A stretch of DNA of 64,000 nucleotides. Origin: Phaeovibrio sulfidiphilus. GTDB lineage: Bacteria; Pseudomonadota; Alphaproteobacteria; Rhodospirillales; Rhodospirillaceae. This document shows positions 49,328-58,972 of this stretch, piece by piece. The DNA lies in contig NZ_JACZHT010000002.1 of the NCBI RefSeq assembly GCF_014861485.1, forward strand, positions 1-64,000. The letters run 5' to 3'. A model generated the notes under the pieces. It was not told the origin of the DNA. It made no database searches and saw only the letters and a program-made list of their open reading frames with translations. Made by a program: the position numbers and the translations under genes. Position 1 is the first letter of the stretch, and each line of letters begins with the position of its first letter.

Positions 49328-49523
49328 GGCCATCCGGCCGCACCCGCTTTCCCGGGGGCCGTTCCCGCCGGATCCGCTTCCATGGGAAAGCCGGGGCTCC
49401 GGTTCCCGGTGCGTCAGGGGGGCTCCGGTCCCCCGGGGCCGCACCGCTGCTGTCTCCGGCTTCCGCGCCGGGGCAGGGCGGTCCGGTTCGCAGAACGCAG
49501 ACCCAGTACTGGAGAGACTGACC

Positions 49524-50159
49524 ATGATCATCGCCATCGACGGACCTGCGGCAGCCGGCAAGGGAACCCTTGCCCGCCGCCTGGCCGCCCACCTCGGCTT
49601 TGCCTATCTGGATACGGGGCGCCTGTACCGGGCCGTCGGCATGTCCCTGGTGCGCGCGGGAATCGATCCCGCCAACGAGGCCGCCGCCGTCGAGGCCGCC
49701 CGGTCCCTGGACCCGGCCCTTCTGTCGGACGAGAGCCTGTCCCTGGACACGGCGGGGACCGCCGCCTCGAAGGTGGCCGTGTTCCCCGGGGTTCGCGAGG
49801 CCCTTCTCCAGTTCCAGCGGGATTTTGCCCGCACGCCGCCGGGAGGCCTTGCGGGGGCGGTCCTGGACGGCCGCGATATCGGCACGACGGTCTGCCCTGA
49901 CGCGGGGGTCAAGCTGTTCGTGACCGCGTCCGACGCGGTGCGCGCCCGGCGCCGGACCCTGGAGCTTCGGCAGCGGGGCCAGGAGGTCACCGAGAGCGAG
50001 GTTCTGGCCGATATGGTGGCCCGGGACCGGCGCGACCGGGAACGGAGCGTCGCGCCCCTGGCGGCGGCCGCGGATGCGGTGGAAATCGACACCTCCGCCA
50101 TGACCGCGGACGAGGCCTTCGAGGCCGCCTGCCGGGTCGTCTTTGGGCGCCGGGGCTGA
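49524..50159 (+). CDS. cmk: Cytidylate kinase
   Basis: Phosphorylates CMP and dCMP. The 211-residue P-loop kinase begins MIIAIDGPAAAGKGTLARRL and has FAYLDTGRLYRAVG, DGRDIGTTVCPDAGVKLFVT, and the lid RDRRDRERSVAPLAAAADAV. ATG 49524 follows GGAGAG and opens directly into the beta-1 strand, so upstream starts are rejected. aroA-cmk is a frequent pair; rpsA, the usual next gene, is absent and ispH follows instead. Confidence 0.95.
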   Translation: MIIAIDGPAAAGKGTLARRLAAHLGFAYLDTGRLYRAVGMSLVRAGIDPANEAAAVEAARSLDPALLSDESLSLDTAGTAASKVAVFPGVREALLQFQRDFARTPPGGLAGAVLDGRDIGTTVCPDAGVKLFVTASDAVRARRRTLELRQRGQEVTESEVLADMVARDRRDRERSVAPLAAAADAVEIDTSAMTADEAFEAACRVVFGRRG

Positions 50160-50298
50160 TGTCCGGCACCCGAACGCGCTTGCGTTTTGCCTCCGGTGAC
50201 CTCTATATGTCGTCTGGAACCTGTTTTTGTCGTCCGCGCATTTCCGGTCCGGTTCCCGCCTTTTCCCCACATCATCTCGATCCGAGGAACCCCTGATT

Positions 50299-51264
50299 GT
50301 GAACGAAAAGAAAAAATTCCGGGTTTTGCTGGCCAAGCCCCGGGGCTTCTGCGCCGGTGTGACGCGGGCCATCGAAATCGTGGAACGGTGCCTTGAGTAC
50401 TACGAGCATCCCGTCTACGTCCGCCATGAGATCGTCCACAACCGCCACGTGGTGGAGAACCTCCACAACCAGGGCGCCGTGTTCGTGGACGAGCTGACGG
50501 AAATTCCCGACGGGGCGCTGACGATTTTCTCCGCCCACGGCGTTCCGAAGAACGTGGTCGACGAGGCGGACCGGCGCGGTCTCCCCGTCGTGGACGCCAC
50601 CTGCCCCCTGGTGTCGCGGGTGCACAAGGAAGGCCAGAAGCACGCGGCCGAGGGCCGGGAGATCGTCATGATCGGCCACGCCGGGCACCCGGAGGTGGAG
50701 GGCACCCTGGGCCAGATCCCCGGGCGCGTCCATCTGGTGAGCACGCCCGAGGACGTGGCCCGTCTCGAGATCCAGGATCCGGGTCAGGTGGCCTACGTGA
50801 CCCAGACCACCCTCTCGGTGGACGACACCCGGGCCATTATCCGGGCCCTGAAGGAGCGTTTCCCGGCGATTCACGGCCCGGACGTCAAGGATATCTGCTA
50901 CGCGACCCAGAACCGCCAGTCCGCTGTGCGGGAAATTGCCAAGGATGCGGATCTTCTGCTTGTGGTCGGGGCGCGAAATTCGTCAAACTCGAACCGTCTG
51001 CGCGAGATCGGCGCCCAGATGGGCAAGCCGTCCTACCTGATCGACGATGCGAGCGACCTGGACCCGGTCTGGCTCGAGGGCGCGAGCTGCATCGGTGTGA
51101 CGGCGGGGGCCTCCGCTCCCGAGAGCCTGGTGCAGGCCCTGGTCGAGCGCCTTCAGGACTTCGGCGAGATCGAGGTTCTGGAGCTCGAGGGCGTCGAGGA
51201 GCAGACCCAGTTCAAACTCCCCCGCCTTCTCCAGGAGGAGGAGCGCCGCAGGTCCATCGCCTGA
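50299..51264 (+). CDS. ispH: 4-hydroxy-3-methylbut-2-enyl diphosphate reductase
   Basis: The last enzyme of the MEP pathway, making IPP and DMAPP at a [4Fe-4S] cluster. The 321-residue protein has cluster cysteines in [18 protein letters not shown] and [10 protein letters not shown], substrate motifs [10 protein letters not shown] and FSAHGVP, the catalytic Glu region [10 protein letters not shown], and [11 protein letters not shown]. The GTG start at 50299 follows GAGGAA and gives the normal N-terminus [16 protein letters not shown]. It lies just upstream of hpnH, which links isoprenoid supply with hopanoid modification. Confidence 0.95.
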   Translation: MNEKKKFRVLLAKPRGFCAGVTRAIEIVERCLEYYEHPVYVRHEIVHNRHVVENLHNQGAVFVDELTEIPDGALTIFSAHGVPKNVVDEADRRGLPVVDATCPLVSRVHKEGQKHAAEGREIVMIGHAGHPEVEGTLGQIPGRVHLVSTPEDVARLEIQDPGQVAYVTQTTLSVDDTRAIIRALKERFPAIHGPDVKDICYATQNRQSAVREIAKDADLLLVVGARNSSNSNRLREIGAQMGKPSYLIDDASDLDPVWLEGASCIGVTAGASAPESLVQALVERLQDFGEIEVLELEGVEEQTQFKLPRLLQEEERRRSIA

Positions 51265-51383
51265 CGGCCGTTTCATAAGGTTTTCCGGGCGGGGCAGGTC
51301 CGGTCTTCGGGGTTCCGGAGACCACTGCCCCTTCCGTCATTCGACGGGGCCCACCCACCCAGCGGACGACAAGGACACCAGCC

Positions 51384-52445
51384 GTGAGCGTTCCCCTTAT
51401 CCAGCAGGCCCGGATCGGTGCCTATCTTCTGAAACAGAAGTTTCGGGGCAACAGGCGTTATCCGCTTGTGCTCATGCTCGAGCCGTTGTTCCAGTGCAAC
51501 CTGGCCTGCGCCGGGTGTGGCAAGATCGACTACGCGGACGACATCCTGAAAAAGCGCCTCAGCGTTGACGAGTGTCTGGATGCCGCCCGGGAGTGCGGCG
51601 CCCCCATCGTGTCCATCGCGGGCGGCGAGCCCCTGATCCACAAGGACATCGTGGCCATCGTCAAGGGCCTGATGGCCCAGAAGCGGTTTGTGTACCTGTG
51701 CACGAACGCCCTGCTTCTGGAGCGTCGCCTCGACGACTTCGAGCCCTCGCCCTACCTGACGTTCTCGGTCCACCTGGACGGGGACCGGGAGCACCATGAC
51801 CGGGCCGTCTGCCGCGAGGGCGTGTTCGACATCGCCACCCGGGCCATGCGCGAGGCCCGCAAGCGGGGCTTCCGGGTGACCTGCAACACCACCCTGTTCG
51901 AGGGCCACGCCGTCGAGGAGACCGCGGCCTTTGTGGACTTCGCCTGCAACGACCTGGGCGTGGAGGGGGTCACGGTGGCTCCGGGCTTTGCCTACGAGAA
52001 GGCCCCGCTCCAGGACGTGTTCCTGGGACGCGAGCGCACGAAGTCCCTTTTCCGTGACCTGTTCCGCCGCCGCCAGAAGTCCTGGCGCTTCAACCAGTCC
52101 AGCCTCTACCTCGATTTCCTGGCGGGCAACCAGACCTACCAGTGCACGCCCTGGGGGAACCCCACCCGGAACATTTTCGGCTGGCAGCGTCCGTGCTACC
52201 TGCTGAACGAGGGGACGGCCCCCAGCTTCCGCGCGCTCATGGAGGAAACGGACTGGGACCGCTACGGCACCGGCCGCTACGAGAAGTGCGCCAACTGCAT
52301 GATGCACTGCGGGTTCGAGGCAACGGCCGTGGCCGACACCATCGCCCATCCCCTGAAGGCTCTCCGGGTTGCGATCCGGGGGCCCGTGACCGAGGGCCCC
52401 ATGGCTCCCGAGGTCTCGTTTGAGCACCAGCGCCCGGCCGCCTGA
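51384..52445 (+). CDS. hpnH: Adenosyl-hopene transferase HpnH
   Basis: A radical-SAM enzyme that adds a 5'-deoxyadenosyl group to diploptene, the first step toward bacteriohopanetetrol and other extended hopanoids. The 353-residue protein has the radical-SAM motif CNLACAGC inside LEPLFQCNLACAGCGKIDYA, then IVSIAGGEPLIHKDIV, LTFSVHLDGDREHHD, the late CTPWGNPTRNIFGWQRPCY and the C-terminal cluster KCANCMMHCGFEA. It is on its own between ispH and ilvD, about 3 kb from the hpnCDE genes. Confidence 0.95.
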   Translation: MSVPLIQQARIGAYLLKQKFRGNRRYPLVLMLEPLFQCNLACAGCGKIDYADDILKKRLSVDECLDAARECGAPIVSIAGGEPLIHKDIVAIVKGLMAQKRFVYLCTNALLLERRLDDFEPSPYLTFSVHLDGDREHHDRAVCREGVFDIATRAMREARKRGFRVTCNTTLFEGHAVEETAAFVDFACNDLGVEGVTVAPGFAYEKAPLQDVFLGRERTKSLFRDLFRRRQKSWRFNQSSLYLDFLAGNQTYQCTPWGNPTRNIFGWQRPCYLLNEGTAPSFRALMEETDWDRYGTGRYEKCANCMMHCGFEATAVADTIAHPLKALRVAIRGPVTEGPMAPEVSFEHQRPAA

Positions 52446-52571
52446 CGCCCGCGGGCGCTGCTCCGGTCGGATGCCCTGACCCGGTGTCCCGCCGGCGGCC
52501 CCGCGCCCGCATCCCCGCGCCCGTACACGGCCCGACGCTTTCCCTTTGTCCCCAGCCCAAGGTCCAGGAAT

Positions 52572-54428
52572 ATGCCCGCTTACCGCTCCCGCACGTCCAC
52601 CCACGGCCGCACGATGGCCGGAGCCCGCGCCCTGTGGCGCGCAACCGGCATGACGGATTCCGATTTCGGCAAGCCCATCATTGCCGTGGCCAACTCGTTC
52701 ACCCAGTTCGTGCCGGGGCACGTCCACCTGAGGGACATGGGTGCGCTGGTGGCCGGAGCCATCGAGAAGGCGGGCGGCGTGGCCAAGGAGTTCAACACCA
52801 TCGCGGTCGATGACGGCATCGCCATGGGCCACGACGGCATGCTGTACTCGCTGCCCTCCCGCGACCTGATCGCGGACTCGGTCGAGTACATGGTCAACGC
52901 CCACTGCGCCGACGCGCTGGTGTGCATCTCCAACTGCGACAAGATCACGCCGGGCATGCTCATGGCGTCCCTGCGGCTCAACATTCCGGTGATCTTCGTG
53001 TCCGGCGGCCCCATGGAGGCCGGTCACGAGAAGGTCGGCGGCTCGGACCGGGCCCTGGACCTGATCGATGCCATGATCATGGCCGGGGACGAGAGCGTCT
53101 CCGACGACGAGGTGGCCGCGGTCGAGCGCTCCGCCTGTCCGACCTGCGGCTCGTGCTCGGGCATGTTCACGGCCAACTCCATGAACTGCCTGATGGAGGC
53201 CCTGGGCCTGGCCCTGCCGGGCAACGGCACCCTGGTGGCCACCCACGCCCTGCGCAAGGATCTGTTCGAGGAGGCCGGGCGCCGCATCGTGGACCTGGCC
53301 CGGCGCCACTACGAGCAGAATGACGACAGCGTGCTGCCGCGCTCCATTGCCTCGAAGGCGGCGTTCGAGAACGCCATGACCCTGGATATCGCCATGGGCG
53401 GCTCCACCAACACGGTGCTGCACCTTCTGGCGGCGGCCCAGGAGGCCGGGGTTGACTTCACCATGGCCGACATCGACCGCCTCTCGAGGGTCGTTCCCAA
53501 CATCTGCAAGGTCGCTCCGGCGGTGAACACGGTCCATATCGAGAACGTGCACAACGCGGGCGGCATCTTCGGGATTCTGGGCGAGCTGGACCGGGCCGGT
53601 CTTCTGAAGACGGACGTCGGCTGTGTGCATGCCCCCTCCATGGCCGAGGCCCTGGACCGCTGGGACATCGTGCGCGACGCCAGCGACGAGGCCCGCTCCC
53701 TGTTCCTGGCCGCGCCGGGTGGCGTGCGCACCGTCGAGCCGTTCTCCCAGTCCCGCATGCGCACGGCTCTTGATACGGACCGGGCCTCGGGCGTGATCCG
53801 CGACCGGGCCCACGCCTTCTCGCAGGACGGCGGCCTTGCGGTGCTCACGGGCAACGTGGCGCCCGATGGCTGCATCGTGAAGACCGCGGGCGTTGACGAG
53901 TCCATCTGGACGTTCACCGGCACGGTCCGGGTGTGCGAAAGCCAGGAGGAGGCCGTGTCGCGCATTCTGGGCGGTGACATCCAGGCCGGCGACGTCGTGG
54001 TTGTCCGCTACGAGGGCCCCCGCGGCGGACCCGGCATGCAGGAGATGCTCTACCCCACCAGCTACATCAAGTCCCGTGGGCTGGGGAAGGCGTGCGCGCT
54101 GCTGACCGACGGACGGTTCTCCGGCGGCACCTCCGGCCTGTCCATCGGCCACGTGTCTCCCGAGGCGGCGAACGGCGGCCCCATCGCGCTGGTGGAGGAG
54201 GGGGACACTCTGGAAATCGATATCCCCCGGCGCTCGATCCGGGTTGTCGTCTCGGACGCCGAAATGGAGGCCCGCCACAAGGCCCAGCTCGCCCGCGGCG
54301 CGGACGCCTGGACCCCGGCGAAGCCCCGCCAGCGCGCGGTGTCCACCGCCCTGAAGGTCTACGCGTCCATGGTCACCAGTGCGGACAAGGGCGCGGTGCG
54401 GGATCTGTCCCGGATCTGCGGGAAATAA
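52572..54428 (+). CDS. ilvD: Dihydroxy-acid dehydratase
   Basis: Dehydrates dihydroxy acids in valine, leucine and isoleucine synthesis with an iron-sulfur cluster. The 618-residue protein starts [20 protein letters not shown] and has the cluster and metal motifs [71 protein letters not shown] and [20 protein letters not shown]. Length and motifs fit the E. coli-type enzyme. It is followed by a strong terminator. Confidence 0.97.
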   Translation: MPAYRSRTSTHGRTMAGARALWRATGMTDSDFGKPIIAVANSFTQFVPGHVHLRDMGALVAGAIEKAGGVAKEFNTIAVDDGIAMGHDGMLYSLPSRDLIADSVEYMVNAHCADALVCISNCDKITPGMLMASLRLNIPVIFVSGGPMEAGHEKVGGSDRALDLIDAMIMAGDESVSDDEVAAVERSACPTCGSCSGMFTANSMNCLMEALGLALPGNGTLVATHALRKDLFEEAGRRIVDLARRHYEQNDDSVLPRSIASKAAFENAMTLDIAMGGSTNTVLHLLAAAQEAGVDFTMADIDRLSRVVPNICKVAPAVNTVHIENVHNAGGIFGILGELDRAGLLKTDVGCVHAPSMAEALDRWDIVRDASDEARSLFLAAPGGVRTVEPFSQSRMRTALDTDRASGVIRDRAHAFSQDGGLAVLTGNVAPDGCIVKTAGVDESIWTFTGTVRVCESQEEAVSRILGGDIQAGDVVVVRYEGPRGGPGMQEMLYPTSYIKSRGLGKACALLTDGRFSGGTSGLSIGHVSPEAANGGPIALVEEGDTLEIDIPRRSIRVVVSDAEMEARHKAQLARGADAWTPAKPRQRAVSTALKVYASMVTSADKGAVRDLSRICGK

Positions 54429-54500
54429 ACACGGCGGCTTCGGGTCGGGCCCGGAGCCGTGATCGGTTGCGGGCCGGGCAGCGCCTGGCTTCGGAGTGGG

Positions 54501-54530
54501 ACGGGGGTGTTTTCGGACACCCCCGTTTTT
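54501..54530 (+). terminator. Rho-independent terminator of ilvD
   Basis: ACGGGGGTG-TTTTCGGA-CACCCCCGT followed by five T, 72 bases after the stop. Confidence 0.9.
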
Positions 54531-54643
54531 GTGTCTGGCGTCTGCCCCTCACTCCGACCCGGCGGGCGGGGTGCGCGCGGGGGGCGGGCCTCCCGGTGCC
54601 GGAGTGTGGACCCGGTCGGCGAACGGCCGGGTGTTTGCCGTCC

Positions 54644-54657
54644 GGGGGGGGGGGGGG
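54644..54657. repeat. G14 homopolymer upstream of an unknown gene
   Basis: Fourteen uninterrupted G on the plus strand, 83 bases before the ATG at 54741. Homopolymer tracts of this length are slippage-prone and are used as phase-variation switches in some bacteria; sequencing or assembly error is also possible. Confidence 0.85.
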
Positions 54658-54740
54658 CGGGCCCCGGGGGCAGGGCCATCATTATGGCACGCCATTTGCA
54701 TCTCCATCCTGAAACGACCCCTGATTGTGGAGGTGACCCC

Positions 54741-55298
54741 ATGCTCAAAGCCCTCTCTGGAATCATAGATCTCACCGAGGTGGCCCCCCCAAAAAAACCG
54801 GGCAGTGGCCCGTCCCAGCCCCTGAACATCCACAAGGACACGCGCGACACCGAGCTGGAGCGGGTGGTCAAGGCCGCCCGTGGTGCGGTGGTGACCGGTA
54901 TGATGGGCGGGCCCAGGATCATGGCCCTGTCGGGCGATCCGGGCTCCGGGGCCGCCCTCAGTCCCGCCGAGGCCCGTCTGGCTCACCGCCTGGCCACCAT
55001 GAGCGCCGGGGAGCGGGAAAAGGCCATCGACGCTATGAAGGAAATTAATGCCTATCTGGACCGGCAGGAAATGGATGTGTCCGAGCGCTATGCGGCCCAG
55101 TTCCGCGAGCAGGCCCTGAAGGAGCTCGGGGTCTCCGAGGAGGAGCTGGAGGCCATGCCCGATGAGCAGCGCGAGGAATTTGAACGGGAGATCCGCAAGA
55201 TCATCAAGAAGCTGATGGCCGAGAAAGCGCAGGAGGAGGAGGATCGGCTTCTCCAGAACGCGCTCGTGGACCAGAAAGACACCGAGCGGCGGGCCTGA
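54741..55298 (+). CDS. Unknown acidic coiled-coil protein (185 residues)
   Basis: GTGGAGG seven bases before ATG 54741 is a strong start. The 185-residue protein has a flexible Pro/Lys N-terminus (EVAPPKKPGSGPSQPLN), a central Gly/Ala patch (GAVVTGMMGGPRIMALSGDP), then a long charged helical region (RLATMSAGEREKAIDAMKEI, EEELEAMPDEQREEFEREIR, KIIKKLMAEKAQEEEDRLL) likely to form a coiled coil. No signal peptide, membrane segment or known family. It is bounded by terminators and lies 83 bases after a G14 tract. Confidence 0.72.
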   Translation: MLKALSGIIDLTEVAPPKKPGSGPSQPLNIHKDTRDTELERVVKAARGAVVTGMMGGPRIMALSGDPGSGAALSPAEARLAHRLATMSAGEREKAIDAMKEINAYLDRQEMDVSERYAAQFREQALKELGVSEEELEAMPDEQREEFEREIRKIIKKLMAEKAQEEEDRLLQNALVDQKDTERRA

Positions 55299-55376
55299 CC
55301 CCGGCGCCCGGGCGCGGTCCGTCTGCGTCGCGGGGCCGGGTCCGGTCGCGCGCGGGCGCAGGCGCGCAAGGGCCAC

Positions 55377-55417
55377 AAAAAAAGCGGGGGGCTGTTTCGG
55401 AGCCCCCCGTTTCGTTT
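55377..55417. terminator. Bidirectional terminator between convergent genes
   Basis: GCGGGGGGCT-GTTTCGG-AGCCCCCCGT forms a stem with T-runs on both strands (TTTCGTTTT on plus; seven T on minus). It separates the 185-residue gene from hpnE. Confidence 0.85.
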
Positions 55418-55548
55418 TGCATCTCGACTGGAGATTGCCACCAGCCTTTCCCGGCCCGGCAGGGCCCGGAAGACCCCGCACGCGCCGCGCCGCTCCGGAT
55501 GGGGGCGTCCGGCCCCGGGCTGGGGCGGCGTGCGCTACGCCACGGGTC

Positions 55549-56880
55549 TCAGCGTCCGATCCCGGCAGGCGCTGCCGCCGTCCCGTTGGCGCCCAGGATC
55601 TTCTGCACCAGGGCCGCCGCGGTTTCTCCCGAGCGGACCGCGCCCTCAATGGTGGAGGGAAGGCCCGTGTCGGTCCAGTCCCCGGCCAGGAACACGTTCG
55701 GATGGAGGGTCCGGGGCCCCTGGCGCAGGGCCATCTGCCCCGGCGTCTGGGCCATGGTGGCGCGCCGCTCGCGGATCACCCGGAACGGCGGGCAGGGCAG
55801 GGCCGTGAGCGATCCCGCGGGAGCCAGCCCCTGGAGCTCCAGGGCCTGTGCGGTGCCCGTCCACAGGCGGGCGGCCAGGGCGTCTGCCGGCTCGTTGTTC
55901 AGGAAGCCCGCGTTGGAGATGGTCAGGGACACCAGCTGTCCGTTGACGAACATCCAGTCCGCCGGGTTCCGCAGCAGGCTCATGGGGAAATCACCGTTGT
56001 GGGTCACCGGGTGGGTGTCCGGCAGCCTGTAGTGCACGTTGGCAATTACGTTGTAGCGGTCCGGCAGCGGCGTGCGCGGCAGAAGCTGCTTCAGCGCGTG
56101 GGACGGCATGGCCAGGATCACCCGGTCCTTCTCGCTCACGGGGACGATGTGGTCCGCGTTGGCGAACAGAAGCCCCGAGACCCGGTTGCCCGAGGTCTCC
56201 AGGTCGTCCAGACGGGTTCCCAGCCGGATGGGCACATTGCGGCTGCGCAGCCAGGCCAGCGCCGGGTCCACGAAGGCGGCACTCAGGCCCCGCCGCGCCA
56301 GCAGGGGGCGGCAGTAGCGCTCGCCCCGGCCCAGGGTGGCCGTGATCACGGGCCAGAGCGCCTGGGCAGAGGCTTCCTCCGGTGCCGTGTTCAGGACCGA
56401 GACGCACAGCGGATCCCACAGTCGCCGGTACAGCAGCGTTCCCGGCTTCAGGAAGTCCGTGACCGTGTCCTCCGCCTTGGCGGTGGCCAGACGCAGCACC
56501 GGCAGGTAGTCGCTGAGGGACGTGCCCGGCACCCGTCGTTTGGCGCGGGTGATCCAAAAGGGGATGCGTCCCCGGTCCGGGACCAGGGACCACCGCTCAT
56601 GGCTGTCCAGGTCGATGAAGTCCAGCCGGGCGTGCTGGGGGCTGGTGAGCTCATCGCGGGCCCCCACCGTGTCCAGGTAGGCCAGGGTGCGGTCATTGCC
56701 CGAGAGCAGCAGATGGGTTCCGTTGTCCACGACGCACCCGAGGGAGTCGTCGAAAAACGAGCGGACCCGCCCGCCCGCCTGGGGTGCGGCCTCGTAAAGG
56801 GCGACTTTCACCCCGGCTTCGGTCAGGCGTATGGCCGATGTGAGGCCGGCGAGCCCGGCGCCAATGACGTGGACTTTCAT
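55549..56880 (-). CDS. hpnE: Hydroxysqualene dehydroxylase HpnE
   Basis: A FAD-dependent enzyme that reduces hydroxysqualene to squalene, the last step of the HpnC-HpnD-HpnE route. The 443-residue protein starts with the dinucleotide motif VHVIGAGLAGLTSAIRLTEA, followed by EAAPQAGGRVRSFFDD and GCVVDNGTHLLLSGND, and ends with the FAD-site VFLAGDWTDTGLPSTIEGAV. ATG 56880 follows GGGAAG and lies 13 bases after the hpnB/D fusion, so it is the last gene of the hpnC-hpnBD-hpnE operon. Confidence 0.94.
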   Translation of the reverse strand: MKVHVIGAGLAGLTSAIRLTEAGVKVALYEAAPQAGGRVRSFFDDSLGCVVDNGTHLLLSGNDRTLAYLDTVGARDELTSPQHARLDFIDLDSHERWSLVPDRGRIPFWITRAKRRVPGTSLSDYLPVLRLATAKAEDTVTDFLKPGTLLYRRLWDPLCVSVLNTAPEEASAQALWPVITATLGRGERYCRPLLARRGLSAAFVDPALAWLRSRNVPIRLGTRLDDLETSGNRVSGLLFANADHIVPVSEKDRVILAMPSHALKQLLPRTPLPDRYNVIANVHYRLPDTHPVTHNGDFPMSLLRNPADWMFVNGQLVSLTISNAGFLNNEPADALAARLWTGTAQALELQGLAPAGSLTALPCPPFRVIRERRATMAQTPGQMALRQGPRTLHPNVFLAGDWTDTGLPSTIEGAVRSGETAAALVQKILGANGTAAAPAGIGR

Positions 56881-56893
56881 GGTGTCTTCCCGA

Positions 56894-58972
56894 TCAGAAC
56901 AGCCCGTGTCTCAGAGCGGCATAGAGTTTGAACAGCTTGGAAACATGGACCGGCTTTTCCAGATCCTCGAACCCGCGGGCGTTCAGGGCTGCAAGATAGC
57001 GCCTGTAGACCGTCAGCATGATGACCGCCGGGCGGATCGTGCCCTTGGGCGCCTTTTTCTGCAGGCGCTGGGCCTCGGCCACCTCCGCCGCCGCGCGGGA
57101 GGCAAGCTCCTGGCAGACCTTCCGGGTGGCCGGGTGGCTCAGGAACTCGGGCCCCAGGGTGTCGGTGTCCGTCAGGCCGTGGGCCCGAAGCCGGCTTGCG
57201 GGCAGATAGAGCCGGTTGATCCGGGCATCCTCGGCCACATCGCGCAGGATGTTCACAAACTGGAGCGCAAGCCCCGTGTGCTTGGCGATGGGGTCCACAA
57301 GCGCCTCGTCCACCCCGAAGATGCGGTTGGACAGGCGCCCGACGGCGCAGGCCACCCGGTCGCAGTAGTACTCGAGGGAAGGCATGTCCGCGATCCGCAC
57401 CGAGGGGCCCGCGTCCATCTCCATGCCCTCGATCACGGCGAGGAAGTCCTGCTTCGGAAGACCGAACCGGAGCCGCACCGGAGACAGGGCCAGGGCCACC
57501 GGATCGGTGGGCGCGCGGGCCGGGTCGTAGATGGCGTCGATCTGGTCGCGCCAGGCGGCCAGCTTCTGCTCCTTCTCCTCGCGGGATCCGGGATCGTCGG
57601 CAATGTCGTCGATGACCCGGCAGAAGGCGTACAGGGCGTACATGCCCTGGCGCCGGGGCTTGGGCAGAACCCGCATGGCGCCATAGAACGAGGTGCCCGA
57701 GGCCCGGGTCAGCTCCTCCACGTGGGCGGCCAGCTTTTCCGTGGTCCAGCCCCCCGAGGTGGCGGCCGGGTCCGCCGGGCCCGCCTGGTTCGGGGTTGTC
57801 CCCGTCTCGTCGCTGTAGACCCGTCCCTTCCACTCGCCGCCGCGGCCCATGTAGTGCCGGCGGGCGGAATCGATGGTCATCAGGGTATAGAGGAACGCCG
57901 CCACCGGAAGCAGGAAGCCCGACCGGAACGGACGGCGGTAGAGCCGCAGCGTGGGGGCGTAGAGAAGCGTCATCAGGGTCCAGCCCAGGGCCCCCAGGAG
58001 CGCCACGGGCCAGGTGCCGGTGACCAGGCCCACAATGGTCGCGACCGGGAACACCAGGTACAGGAGAACCATGCCGACAACGGTGGCCAGCAGCATCAGG
58101 GGCGAGCGCTCCAGCTGCACGTAGGCGGTGCGGGCCACCATGCTCCAGATCTCGCCCAGGCTGTCGTAGGGGCGCAGCGAGCGGCTGCGGGTGGCGAGAC
58201 CCAGGAAGATCGGCCCCTTGCCCTTGAGCCGCGCGGCCAGGGTGCAGTCGTCGATCAGGGCGCCGTGGATGGACTCGATGCCCCCGATGGCCCGAAGGGC
58301 GGGGGTGCGCACCATCATGCAGCCTCCGGCCGCTCCGGCGCGCCTGTGGGCCGGGTTGTTGATCTGGGGGAACGGATAGAGCTTCTGGAAAAAGAAGATG
58401 AAGGCCGGGATCAGCAGGCGCTCCCAGAACGAGCGGCAGCGCAGCCGCACCATCAGCGAGGCCAGGACCAGGTTCTTGCGCTCGCACTGGCTGACAAGGC
58501 GCGCAAGGGTGCCGTCCGCCAGCTCGATATCCGCATCGGTCAGAAGGATGTACCCGGCTGACGGCTCGATCCTCAGGGCCTCGTTCACGCCCTGGTTCAC
58601 GGCCCAGAGCTTCCCGGACCAGCCCTCGGGCAGCGGGTCGCCCTTCAGGATCTCCAGGCGCTCCTGGCCTCCGGGGACGCGTTGGGCGCCCTTCAGGGCC
58701 GCCTCGGCGGTGCCGTCCGTGGAGTTGTCATCCACCACCACAACCGAGAACCGGCCGGTGTAGACCTGCTTCAGAAGGGCCTCCACTGTGTGGCCGATGG
58801 TGCGGGCCTCGTTGCGGGCGGGAACGACCGCGACCACCGCAGGCGGCTCTCCCGGAAGGGCGGTGCTGCTTTCCAGGCGCTGGTCGGTTTTCCAGAAACC
58901 CCGGCGGTCCAGAAGAACTCCGGCCCAGGCGCTCAGGGACAGGAGACAGACGAGAACTCCGGCGGTCATCAT
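56894..58972 (-). CDS. HpnB-HpnD fusion: hopanoid glycosyltransferase plus presqualene diphosphate synthase
   Basis: One uninterrupted 692-codon frame joins two hopanoid proteins. Residues 1-385 are HpnB, a membrane GT2-type glycosyltransferase: an N-terminal helix, VVAVVPARNEARTIGHTVEA, VVVDDNSTDGTAEAAL, the DxD segment ILLTDADIEL, HGALIDDCTLAARLKG and C-terminal helices. After a linker at about 385-408 (TGTTPNQAGPADPAATSGG), residues 408-692 are HpnD, which turns presqualene diphosphate into hydroxysqualene and makes it from FPP with HpnC. It has both Asp motifs (FCRVIDDIADDPGS and LQFVNILRDVAEDARINRLY). The start overlaps the hpnC stop (ATGA). Usually these are separate genes. Confidence 0.9.
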   Translation of the reverse strand: MMTAGVLVCLLSLSAWAGVLLDRRGFWKTDQRLESSTALPGEPPAVVAVVPARNEARTIGHTVEALLKQVYTGRFSVVVVDDNSTDGTAEAALKGAQRVPGGQERLEILKGDPLPEGWSGKLWAVNQGVNEALRIEPSAGYILLTDADIELADGTLARLVSQCERKNLVLASLMVRLRCRSFWERLLIPAFIFFFQKLYPFPQINNPAHRRAGAAGGCMMVRTPALRAIGGIESIHGALIDDCTLAARLKGKGPIFLGLATRSRSLRPYDSLGEIWSMVARTAYVQLERSPLMLLATVVGMVLLYLVFPVATIVGLVTGTWPVALLGALGWTLMTLLYAPTLRLYRRPFRSGFLLPVAAFLYTLMTIDSARRHYMGRGGEWKGRVYSDETGTTPNQAGPADPAATSGGWTTEKLAAHVEELTRASGTSFYGAMRVLPKPRRQGMYALYAFCRVIDDIADDPGSREEKEQKLAAWRDQIDAIYDPARAPTDPVALALSPVRLRFGLPKQDFLAVIEGMEMDAGPSVRIADMPSLEYYCDRVACAVGRLSNRIFGVDEALVDPIAKHTGLALQFVNILRDVAEDARINRLYLPASRLRAHGLTDTDTLGPEFLSHPATRKVCQELASRAAAEVAEAQRLQKKAPKGTIRPAVIMLTVYRRYLAALNARGFEDLEKPVHVSKLFKLYAALRHGLF

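Larger units (their letters stand above)
54429..54740. other. Intergenic region with terminator and G14 tract
   Basis: About 310 bases between ilvD and the 185-residue unknown gene. It holds the ilvD terminator (54501-54530), then a G-rich segment with 14 consecutive G (54644-54657), then a region with AT pairs that could be a promoter (54679-54740). Confidence 0.6.

Noticed and set aside
51273-54278. A 1001-codon open frame antisense to hpnH and ilvD
   Set aside because: Explained by the high-G+C codon pattern of the real genes; no motifs.
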